Source: Limnomonas spitsbergensis (taxonomy: Eukaryota; Chlorophyta; Chlorophyceae; Chlamydomonadales). From it: DNA of 64,000 nucleotides. The stretch lies in NCBI GenBank assembly GCA_037349105.1, contig JAYJMM010000036.1, forward strand, positions 5,616,001-5,680,000. Direction: 5' to 3'. This document shows positions 11,301 through 23,300 of this stretch, one piece after another. The notes below the pieces were generated by a model that did not search any database, was not told where the DNA came from, and saw nothing but the letters and a program-made list of their open reading frames with translations. A program made the position numbers and the translations under genes. Numbering within the stretch: the first letter of the stretch is position 1; each line of letters opens with the position of its first letter.

Positions 11301-14300
11301 GTAGCTGAGTCACGCCAAAAACACAGCTGAACACAAAGTTGTGAAGTGTGGCTTGTGAGCGCCCTTTCATTGAGATGACTGTTTTTGACAAAAAATAAAT
11401 GCGAATACGGTACCGGTAGTTTTTCACAGAAACCAATTTCATGTTGAGAAAAAAAATAGTACGCACCAACCTTGAATTGGCAGCCAGGACATGGAAGCAA
11501 TTAGATAGTCGACCAATGAAGAGTGATGTTACGGTACCAGTTTACAATTTCAGCTCAAGAAGAAAAGGGCTGGCCAGTGTCACCAGGGGGGTAGATGACA
11601 GCCCAAGGAAACAAAATACACACCCCTGGCGCAGCGGCACACCTGGCAGGTTCAGGGTTCAGGGTTCAGGGTTCAGGGTTCAGGGTTCAGGGTTCAGGGT
11701 TCAGGGTTCAGGGTTCAGGGTTCAGGGTTCAGGGTTCAGGGTTCAGGGTTCAGGGTTCAGGGTTCAGGGTGCCAAATTTGAACCTGAGCTGCACACTTGT
11801 CAGCTTGATAGTTTAGGTTATGGGTTTTAGGTCCAGGGTTAAGCGTAAAGGGTTTATGGTTTTGAGGATAGGGCTTTGAGGGTTTATGGCTCAGGCTTTC
11901 AACTTGTACCCTTAGCAACACACTTGTCAGCTACAGAGCTTTGAGGGTTAAGGGTATGAAATGAAGGGTTCGGTGTACATGGTTCAGGGTTTCATGTCGC
12001 ACCCTAAGCTGCACACCTGGAAACTTGATGGTTTAGGGTTGTTAAATGCTTAACATTTAACCCTCAACCCTAGGGTTAAGGGTTACATGTTAAGGGTCGG
12101 GTGATAAGAATTAGGGGTGAAGCTGTGAAGCCGTGCAGGGTTATCAGTTTAGGGTTCACGGCGTCCACTTGTGCCTTAAACCCTGAACACTCTACGCATC
12201 GCACCTGTCCGCCACCGGGAGCCATATCACAGTTGACCAGCCACCAGACGGAGCGGGTTCAGGGAGGGAAGGAAAACCATCAGGAGACGGGGATGACGGC
12301 AGCAGGGCTGGTTCTCTGCTCGCAGCCAGCACGGAGCTCGGCTCCGAATCTGAAGAGCCATCTCTGCCGCCAATCGAGTGATGTTGTAGCCCCTCCTTGC
12401 CCATCCAGCGCGGCAGCACCATGCCGATGCCGCTCGGGTCCCGCGCATCGAACGCGAAACGGAAGCCCCCCGAGCAGATTTGCGGCTGATCGGTGAGGCA
12501 GAACACTGACTTGAAGCCTATGCCCTTCTCACCAGTCTGCTGCCGCTGCTGTTGCTCCTGCTGTTGTTGCTGTTGTTGCTGCTGATGTTGCTGCCCTTGA
12601 TGCTGTTGTTGCTTCTGCCCCTCCCCTGCCTGCTCTGCCCCACCCGGCTCGGTATCCGCTTTGGAGCTGGCCCCCACGTCACACAGGGCGCGGACGTCCC
12701 GCTCTGTGAAGCCGCACTCATTGGAAGCCGACAGCAAGCCGGCAGGCCCCACCCACAGGGCTAGGGTGGGAGGGTCCGCCATACGCCCAGCTCCTCCTCC
12801 CCTTCCTCCTCCCCCTGGCAAGCCACCTTCTGCAGCCGACAGCCCGGGGTACTTGGCGTCGTCAGCGTTCTGCACCAGCTCAAGCAGCAGGTGGGCCTGC
12901 CGGCTGTAAAGGTCTTGGGATAGACGCAGCATCGCGCGGCGAAGACGGGAGTGCTGGGCAGATAGGACGGCTGCGATGGTGGAATCAGTGGGCACGCCTG
13001 CGGAGTTGCGCAAGGGGGGACGTCAAAGGGGGCAATGCTGGGCAGAGAGGACGGCCGCGATGGTGGCAACAGTGGGCACGTCTGCGGAGTTGCGCAAGGG
13101 AGGACGTCAAGGGGGGCAGTGCTGGGCAGAGAGGACGGCCGCGATGGTGGCAACAGTGGGCACGTCTGCGGAGTTGCGGAGGGGGGACGTCAAGGGGGGC
13201 AATGCTGGGCAGAGAGGACGGCCGCGATGGTGGCAACAGTGGGCATGCCTGCGGCGTTGCGGAGGGGGGACGTCAAGGGGGGCAATGCTGGGCAGAGAGG
13301 ACGGCCGCGATGGTGGCAACAATGGGCATGCCTTCGGCGTTGCGGAGGGGGGACGTCAAGGGGGGCAATGCTGGGCAGAGAGGACGGCCGCGATGGTGGC
13401 AACAGTGGGCACGTCTGTGGAGTTGCGGAGGGGGGACGTCAAGGGGGGCAGTGCTGGGCAGAGAGGACGGCCGCGATGGTGGCAACAGTGGGCACGTCTG
13501 CGGAGTTGCGGAGGGGGGACGTCAAGGGGGGCAGTGCTGGGCAGAGAGGATGGCCGCGATGGTGGCAACAGTGGGCACGTCTGCGGAGTTGCGGAGGGGG
13601 GACGTCAAGGGGGGCAATGCTGGGCAGAGAGGACGGCCGCGATGGTGGCAACAGTGGGCATGCCTGCGGCGTTGCGGAGGGGGGACGTCAAGGGGGGCAA
13701 TGCTGGGCAGAGAGGACGGCCGCGATGGTGGCAACAGTGGGCATGCCTGCGGCGTTGCGGAGGGGGGACGTCAAGGGGGGCAATGCTGGGCAGAGAGGAC
13801 GGCCGCGATGGTGGCAACAGTGGGCATGCCTGCGGCGTTGCGGAGGGGGGACGTCAAGGGGGGCAATGCTGGGCAGATAGGACGGCCGCGATGGTGGCAA
13901 CAGTGGGCATGCCTGCGGAGTTGCGCAGGGGGAAGTCAAGGAGGGCAGTGCTGAGCAGATAGGACGGCCGCGATGGTGGCAACAGTGGGCATGCCTGCGG
14001 CGTTGCGGAGGGGGGACGTCAAGGGGGGCAATGCTGGGCAGAGAGGACGGCCGCGATGGTGGCAACAGTGGGCATGCCTGCGGAGTTGCGGAGGGGGGAA
14101 GTCAAGGAGGGCAGTGCTGAGCAGATAGGACAGCTGCCATGGTGGCAACAGTGGGCATGCCTGCGGCATTGCGGTGGGGGACGTCAAAGGGGGGCAGTGC
14201 TGGGCAGATAGGACAGCTGCTATGGTGGCAACAGTGGGCATGCCTGCGGAGTTGCGGAGGGGGACGTCGAGGGGGGCAGTGCTGAGCAGGTGGGACAGCT

Positions 14301-17300
14301 GCCATGGTGGCATTAGTGGGTACGCCTGCGAAGTTGCAGAGGGGGACGTCAAAGGGGGGCAGTGCTGGGAAGGAGCCTGCCAGTGGTTCAGGTTCTGAGA
14401 CAGACGCAGCATTGCGCGGCAAAGACAGGAGTTCTGAGAGAACAGGATGGCGGAGATGATGGCGGAGATGACAGCGGAGATGGCAGCGTCTGCAGACATG
14501 TGTGCACGAGCAAGGGAGTGCATGCAGGGAGGGAGTGTTGTGCTGGAAGAGAAACAGCCATGTCGGCCGTCTGGGATCACCTTGGGGGACCAGTGCCAGG
14601 ATCAGCGGACGCCCCAGGATCTGCATATCTGCAGATCTACAGATCCTCCTGATCTGAATTGTGTCAGGAACAACCGAGTGATGCTCAACGCCGCCAAGCT
14701 CCCGCATGTGAAATCACCCCTAACACAATCATAACCCAGATCTACGGATCTTGAGGAATTATTAAGGGATTTTACCCTCATCCAGCTCAGCCTCAGCATC
14801 AGCATGGACCTGGGCGGCCGATGAGCGACTCACCAATTCCAAACTCGCGCCTGCGGATATCCTCGATGACGGCCCTCGCGCCGCCCTCCTCAATCCAGTG
14901 GCGGCCTGAGGCAGCGGCTAAGCCAGCAGCAGAAGCACCAGCAGAGGCGACCGCCGACGAGGTTCCAACAGAGGCAGCACCACAGGCAGAAGCTAAGTCA
15001 CCTTCTGTGGATGCCACATCAGCAGATGCCTCGTCAGCAGGCGCCTCGTCAGCACGGCCATGGAAGGCACTGTCCACTGCAGAAGCTGCGCATCGGTCCT
15101 CAAAAGCCACACCGGATGTTACGTCCAGAGAGGCAGCAGGCGCCCTGTCCCGCCTGTCCTGCTGGGCCTCACCCGAGTTCACAGCAGCAGGAGCAAAAGC
15201 AGCAAAAGCAGCGCCAGAAGAGGCATCCGGAGCAGCAGCGGCGGCAGGAGAAGCGCCAGAATGAGGAGCAGCAGTGACAGATGGAGCAGCGGCAGTAGCA
15301 GAGGTAGCAGCCACAGCAGCAGCAGCAGCAGAGGCTGCAGCAGCTGTAGCGCCTCCTTTTTGCTCACCCTGCTCCTTCCAATCCCGCTCCTCTCGCGGCC
15401 ACCTCTCCCCGGCCCTGCACCAGCTGTCAACACCCAGCACAGCTCCTGCAGATGACAGGCAAGCCAACACGTGCGGCACCAGCACCGCCGGAAGGCTCCA
15501 CACTTTGTTCAACACCGACTCCGACAGCGGGAGCGGGAGTTTCATGGACACCCGGCACAGGGTTAGGGGCTGGCGTAGGCACTGCTCTTCCTCCTTTCCC
15601 CCCTGGGTCGGCTCTGGACCCCCCTGTTGCCCGACCGATCGCTGCTGCCTCGCGCCACCGGCCCAGCGCCTAGTGTGCACCGCACCGCCTCCCTCCTCCT
15701 CCTCCTCCTCCTCCTCCGCCTGATGTTGCTCAGGATCTTGAGCCCTGCCCTCCTCGCCCCGCTCCCGCTCCTGCTCCTGCCACTCCCCCTCCTGACCCCT
15801 CTCGCCGTCGCCCCGGGGCGGCTCAAGCAGCTGCCCGAGCAGAGGCCGGGGCACGAGCAAATCCAGCAGCCGCCAGCAACGCGACAGAGGCGGCGGCAGG
15901 GAGCTCAACGCTGATAGCAAGTACGATGCACGAGCGTCGGCGCTCGCCACGAGGTCTCTGTGGTTTCCGCCGGGGAGTAGGGGCAAGAAGGCATCAACGG
16001 CGTAGGCCTGAAGGAGCTCCCACGGTCCTCCCGCTGCCAGGCCACGGTGACAGGCCAGCAGGCCGAGCAGGGACTGGGCCGCCGCACAGCCGTCCATGCG
16101 TTCGACGGCCTGCAGAAAGGAGGGACAGGGGGAGGGGCGGGGCTCAGGCCGCTGGTGGTTTTGCGGCGAGGCGGTTGAAGGATGGGTATGCTGGTGTGAG
16201 GGCAAGGCAGAGTGCTGGGGAAGGGGGGTACAAGGGGGCAGCAGTTCGGGGGGAGAGGACGGAGATCAGACCGCTGACGTGAGGAGGGGGGGGTACAAGG
16301 GGGCAGCTGTTGGGGGGGGAAGGACGGAGATCAGACCGCCAACGTGAGGAGGTTTAAATCAATGCGCAAGGGAGGAGAGAAACCAGGCTGGTTCGGCGCA
16401 GGAATGGAAGTAGTAAGATCCATTTCTTGAAAAAAACAAGGTACGGAACCAGTGTCTTATGAGTTATGACAAACTTGTTCACTGGAGGCAAGCCTTCGTT
16501 TCATAAGGCCCCTCCACCGCATCTGAATCCTGTTTGTGTTGCTCCACAACTGAATTGTTTAGGGGGCATGCAGGCTGGCATCCAGTTGCGGGCCTCTACT
16601 GCATGGTTAAGGGTTCAGGGATACAAGGTTCAGGGATACAAGGTTCAGGGATAAAAAGTTGAGGGGTAAAAGGTTTAGGGGTGAAGGGGTTAAAGAGAAA
16701 CGGTGAGGGTTTAAAGAGAAACGGTGAAGGGGTTAAAGAGGAAACGGTTAAGGGGTAGAAGGTTAAGGGGTAAAAGGTTTAGGGGTAAAGGTTTAGGGGT
16801 GAAGTTTTAGGGGTGAGGTTTAGGGGTGAAAGGTTAAGGGGTGAAAGGTTTAGAGGTGAAAGGTTTAGGGGTGAACGGTTTAGGGGTGAACGGTTTAGGG
16901 GTGAACGGTTTAGGGGTGAAAGGTTTAGGGGTGAACGGTTTAGGGGTAACAAGTTTAAAATTAAAAGGTTTAGGAGCAAAAGGTCCAGGGGTGTATGTTA
17001 CAGGGTACAAGGTTTAGGGGTCCAAGGTTTAGGGGTAAAAGGTTTAGGGGTAAAAGGTGCAGGGTTCAAGGTGTAAAGGGTGAAAGGCCATAGGGTAAAA
17101 GGGTTTGGGGTAAAAGGTTTAGGGGTAAAAGGTTCAGGGTTCAGAGTGTAAAGGGTGAAAGGCCATAGGGTAAAAGGGTTTGGGGTAAAAGGTTTAGGAG
17201 TAAAAGGTTCAGGGGTAAAAGTTAAAAGGGTAAACGGTTATAGGTAAAAGGCTGAGGATAAAAGGCTTATGACTAAAAGGTTTTGGGGGAAACGTTCAAG

Positions 17301-20300
17301 GGGTGTAAGGTTAAGGGGCAAAAGGATAAGGGGTAAAGGTTAAGGGGTACAGGTTAAGGGGTAGAGGTTAAGGGGTAGAGGTTATAGGGTAAAAGGTTTC
17401 AAGGTAAAAGGTTTAGCATACAAGGTTTAGGGTAAAAGGTTTAGGAGTAAAAAGCTTAGGGGTCAAAGGTTTGGGGGTTAAAGGTTTAGGGTAAAAGGTT
17501 TCAGGGTAAAAGGTGAGAGGGTAAAAGGTGAAGGGGTAAAAAGGTCAAGGGGTCAGCTGGTGAGGGTGTAGAAGGTAAAGGGTTCAGGAGTAAAGGGTTG
17601 AGGTTCAGGAATTTTGCGCTCTTGCCTGTTTGAAATCTTCCTCAGTCACCGATGCATCTGCGACGATGTACTGCTGCCCAGGCAGCCCGAGGTAGAATAG
17701 TGCTTGGCCAAGGCCCGAGGCAGGATGCTCATGCTCGCCCCCCTGTCCTCCCATCAGTCCAAGCAGACAGCCAGCACCATGCTGGTGCATCGCCTGGGCT
17801 GCTAGGCCCGAGTCATGCAAAGCTCCTACCAGCAGGGCATGTGCATATAGCACACACCCTGTACCTCCTCCTTTGCCGCCCGGATCTGGATCTGCTGCCC
17901 GGATCTGGATCTGTCGCCGGATCGCTGCACCGTCCCAAGCCGACGCGGCTCCAGGGGGCTCTAACCGAAGCATCTCGGCTTGGACGAGCGCCGCAAACCC
18001 AGACAGACCTGCGCGGAATGCCACCACGGCAATCTCTTTATCTTGGACGTGGACACAACGCATGTAAAAATGTAACGCTCGGAGGGGGGATGGGCATGCC
18101 ACCGCGGCAAAAGTGATATTCTCTTCCATGCGTACAATGACAACGCATGTACGGCATTGCTCGTACGGTACGGGCACTACACACGCTGGTCACCTTCTTG
18201 ATCATGACAATGTGTCAAACCCAATGGAATCAAAGTTGGGCGTGAAGGGCAAATAGGGTGAAGAGCAAACACAGCAGTCTTCAATCCACCCCACCTTTTT
18301 TCCGCTCCTTTACAGCTGTGTTTATCCACCATAGCTTTTCAATCCACCCAAGCACTTTTCGCTCATCGAAAGCTATTTGTCGATCCTCTTCAGCTGTTTA
18401 CAACCCACCCAAGGTGTTTTTTAATCCACACAAGCTGTTTTTTAATCCACACAAGCTGTTTTTAATCCACACAAGTTTGTGTTTACTAATCCTCCAAAAC
18501 ACCAACGCTCGTTTGCGCACCTTCCTGCTGGCCTCCTCCCGCCGTACCAAGAGCGTGCGGTGCCATAGCCTGCACAGCCTCCAAGGCCCGCCTAACCTCC
18601 AGGTCACCCCACTGCCGCCCAGCAGCCTCGGAGATCATGATGGCCAGGGATGCAGGGTCAGAGGCAGCTGGATGGCCAGCCAGGGCAGACAGGGCCTGTG
18701 AAGGAAACGGGAGAGGCAGGCGGGTTATGGTTTGAGGCAGGAGGGGCAGGGGTCACAGAGGCGTCACGATGGCTAGACAGGGGACCTGGTAGCGAGCGGA
18801 AGACCACTCCCCAGCCGACATCACCGCAGGCCCCCTCCCCCCCCCCCCCCCTGCCCCCTCCACATACATTCTGTCACGCGCAACCATTCAACCACGTCAC
18901 CTGTTGTCAGAAGGGCTTAGGGTGTAGGGTTTTACCTTAACCCTACACCCTAAACCACGCGCAACGAGTAAAGTAATTCAATTGTTGGCAGGAGGGCTAA
19001 GGGTTCAAGCAAAACCCAAACTATAACCCTACACCAGGCGCAACCAGCAGCCCACTTCACCTGTTGGCAGAATGCAGTTAGGCGTTGCAGCGCCTCCTGT
19101 GCCAGAGCCACGCCCAGGCGCATGGCAGCAGCCGTCGCACGCGCATCAGCACCGTTCCCGCCCCCTTCCTCCTTCTCTTTCGCCTGGATGACGTCAACGT
19201 CTTGGGCCTGAGCCATCTCCTTGTCCGAAATCGCCGATTCCGCTGCGCCTGTGGGATCTAGATCTGGATCTGGATGAACGGAAGCTGTAGCCTGATCCGC
19301 CGAAATGTGTCCCTCTGGGCCAGGGGGCTGCTGGTCTTCTTTGTTGGCATTATGGGCCTCACTCAGGATGCCGCCGGAAGCAGCAGCAGCAGCAGCAGCA
19401 GAGGCAGCAGAGGCAGAGGCGGGTGCTTCCGGGGAGGCTGCTGTGTCGATATCAGCATCAGCAGCATCAGAGGGCTGTACGTCGGAGACATCAGTGGCGG
19501 CATCGGGCTGCAGCGGCTGGTCTACTTCACCATCAGATCCAGATCCAGGGATCCCGGCAACAGAGTGTACAGTGGCTGGATCCAGTCCAGCCGCCTAGGA
19601 GGTATGAAGGGAGGTATGAAGGGAGGTGTAATTGGAGGTGTGAATGCAGGTATGAAGGGAGGTATGAAGGGAGTATGAAAGGAGGTATGAAGGGAGATGT
19701 GAAGGGAGATATGAAGGGAGGTATGAAATGAGGTACGAAGGGAGTTGTGAAGGGAGGTATGAAGGGAGGCATGAAAGAAGCAAGCATAAAGGGAGGTATG
19801 ATGGGAGGTATGAAGAGGCTCGTATGTGTGGGTCAGAAGGAGGGTAGTACTAGTGGTACTAGGGGTACTAGTGGTACTAGCCAAGATGTAGCCTCGGCCC
19901 GGTTTGCCCATTTGATGGCCTTCCTTCGGGCATCAGGAAATGGCTCCTATAAATGCTGCCCTCAGGGCAAACTGTCCGCAAAAAAAATAAATTTTCGAGT
20001 GAAAACTGGCGCAGATGATGGATAATTAGTATATTGATGCACCCCCCCCCAAAGCGTAGATTACGAGGGAAGGCAAAGCAAACTTACGTTATGTCCGTCA
20101 CTAAGTATTTCGGCCTGTCAATCAAGCGCCCATGTCAGAGGGTTTTTTTGACGACGCGACAGCGCAGCGGCTGTCGTAGCGTGGGATGCACCGCGGGACG
20201 CACACGCGAGGGAATAAAGCAGTGATGACAAGGTAGTTATTTCGACCGTTATCTTGTGCAAACAAGGATGCTGGTGGATTCTGACACAGGCATACGAGAC

Positions 20301-23300
20301 AATCGAGGGAGCGCCTGGTCTGTTAAGGCTGGGCATGCACGCTCGCCTGGCTCACTCCTGCAGGATCACTCCTACTGCGCTTGGGATGGGGGATACAAAA
20401 TGCTTGAAAGGGTTGGAAAGGGTTCAAAAGGGTTTAAAAGGGCTGAAAAGGGATGCAAAGGGTTCAGGCTTAACCCTTAACACTACGACTGGGGATACAT
20501 GCTAGCCTGGCTCTCCCCTCGCAAGACAGGAGGAAAGCTACGGCCTCCTGGGGCATGAAGGGATGTAAAATAAAATAGAAGGAAGTTGCGCGGCTTGGGG
20601 CCTAAGCCACATCCACGCCGTTGCCACAACCCTCACGGCTCACCCTCCTGCTCGCGGGGCGTAATGTTCCTTCTCCGGACATTGCCCAGACCTGAAAGAT
20701 CCTAACAGTAGGGCATTGCCTCTTTTAACTCCCCTTCTCCCGATAATACCCAGATCTAAGCCATCTACGAGATCTAAGAGAGATCCGCACCGTTACCGTC
20801 CCTAGCTGGCTCACCCCCGCGACGCTCTGCCACCAACGCTTCCTGTTCGCGCTCCGCACTCCGCCGGGTCCGTGGACATCCACCTCGGCCACGACCCCCT
20901 GCAACAGCAGCGCCACCACCGCCTCCACCGCCACCTGTACCACCAGGCAGAGGTTAGGGTTTATAATTTAGTGCCACCACCGCCTCCACTGCCACCTGCA
21001 CCACCAGGCAGAGGTTAGGGTTTATAGTTTCGTGCCACCACCGCCTCCACTGCCACCTGCACCACCAGGCAGAGGTTAGGGCTCAGATTTTAGCACCACC
21101 AAAGCCACCTGCGCGGCAAGGCTTGAACTGTAAAAAAACATGACAAGGGTTGGGCGATGACACCGTAAAAGGGGGTAGAATGCTGTGTATGACACCATAT
21201 CACCATAACAGTAAGCAGCAGTCCACCGCACATGCCAGCGCAAAACAGTGTTCTTCAGCAAAACGGTACCGATTTGCCACCGCAAATTCCACCGCAAAAA
21301 ACAATCCACAGGAAAACGGTATTACACCGCAAAACCGCCCCAAATCCACGATGCCTCCTACACTCAACGCCATAATTGCGGGAGCGAGTACGGAGCGAGC
21401 ACGGAGCAAGTAAGTTGCCCAAATAACGGGCTCGTGTCCAATGCATCAAACAGGATGCTCTGCTGGACTGTAAAAATTCGCACACAACTTGACAACACTG
21501 AGCACGGCGCATGAACCTTCCAAGATTATGACCACAACCCGGCAGGCAACCTGTCCCCATGCATTGCTCACTATACGGCTCCCTTATCAGCGCAGGCCAC
21601 CTGTACTACCAGCATCAGTACCCACCCACCCACCCACCCACACCCACACCCAGCCCACCCACACCCACACAATCCACCCACACTCAGCCCACCAACCCAC
21701 ACCCAACCCACCTACCCACACCCAAGCCACACACACTCAGCCCAACCATCCCCAACCCCACTCAACCCACCCACACCAATCCCACACCCAACCCACCCAC
21801 ACCAGCCACACCGCCCACCCACAAAAATCACCACCATCTTTTACTCCCCCACAATGCCATTTATTGACTCCCATACCACCCGGACGCCCCCCCTCCCGTT
21901 TCCTTAGACACACATACACACACACACCGTGCACGCCTCCTCCATCGTTCCTTTGCCCGTCAGTAGCAGCTGCCTCCTGAGCTGCTTCGACATCTCAACC
22001 ATCAAAGGCTGAAGGGGGAGGCGCTTCAAGGCAGCTGACCGCACCACCTCGCGGGCCTGAAGCAGCAGCAGAGAGGGCATTGGCAGCAGCAGCAGGGAGG
22101 TCAAAAGTAGATGGGAAGAGGGAAAACTCCGCTCTGCAGGGGTGTGAGGGTTAGGGAAACAGCGCAGTGAGGGCCGGGGTCACGCCTGCGCCGTTACTGT
22201 CTATCATCATCATCACCATCATCATCATCTTCAGCATCATCTTCAGCATCAGCATCAGCATCATCGTTAGCATCAGCAGCAGCAGCAGCAGCAGCATTTT
22301 CTGCAGCGGCAGTAGCAGCATTATTATTCTCATCAACATCATCATCATCATTTATATTATCAGCAGCAGCAGCAGCAACCACAAAATCATCGAAAACAGC
22401 AAGAACAGCAGCAGCAGCAGCAGCTCCAACATCAGCAGCAGCTGCAACAAGAAAGACAACACGAGGGGCTGCATGAGCATGCACAGCCAACCTCACCTGC
22501 CCACTCGCCTGAAAGGCAGAGGGGGGGGAGCAGCAGCATGGAAGCAGAAAAAGAAGAATACTCGGCAGCAGGTTCAGCGCCGGATACAAATCTGGGACAG
22601 GGAAGGTAGGAGCAGATTCGACTCCACCTGTCCCCATCTCGTGACTCTGATGACCCTGGCCGATAACCCTTACCCTCAACCCTGGCCCTTAACTCTGACC
22701 ATACACCCTCATCCTGAATCCCCACCCTAAATCCCCACCCTAAACCCCGACCCTAAATCCCCACCCTAAACCCCCACCCTAAATCCCCACCCTAAATCCC
22801 CACCCTAAATCCCCACCCTAAATCCCCACCCTAAATCCCCACCCTAAATCCCCACCCTAAACCCCGGCCCTAAATCCCCACCCTAAATCCCCACCCTAAA
22901 TCCCCACCCTAAATCCCCACCCTAAACCCCGACCCTTATCCCTCCACCCTGAATCCTGACCCTAAGTCATTAACTTAAACTTCCACCCTAAACCCTCACC
23001 CTTCACCCACACCCAAAATCCCGACTCTGAATCCTGACCCTGAATGCCCAACCTCAATTCATACCCTGAACCCTCACCCTCACCCTGCCCATTAAACCCA
23101 GTTCCTAACCTATGACCTAAACCCCTACCGTAGCTCTGACCCTACACCCTGACCATGCATCCTACTCCCTAACCCAGAACCCAAAACCAACCCTGCCTCT
23201 AAACCCTGGCAGCAAACCCTGGCTCTGAACCCTGGCTCCTTACCTTGATCACCAACGCCACTTTGGCCCGGTACTGCGAGCGCTGCACGCACACGCCGTA

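Noticed and set aside
12976..13962. Overlapping open frames of 250-330 codons on the plus strand
   Set aside because: They are readings of the 83-bp junction array in the intron of the minus-strand gene.
22194..22496. Ala/Asp-rich C-terminus ending in a stop
   Set aside because: A GTGAGG donor after four codons and an in-phase next exon make this intronic triplet repeat.
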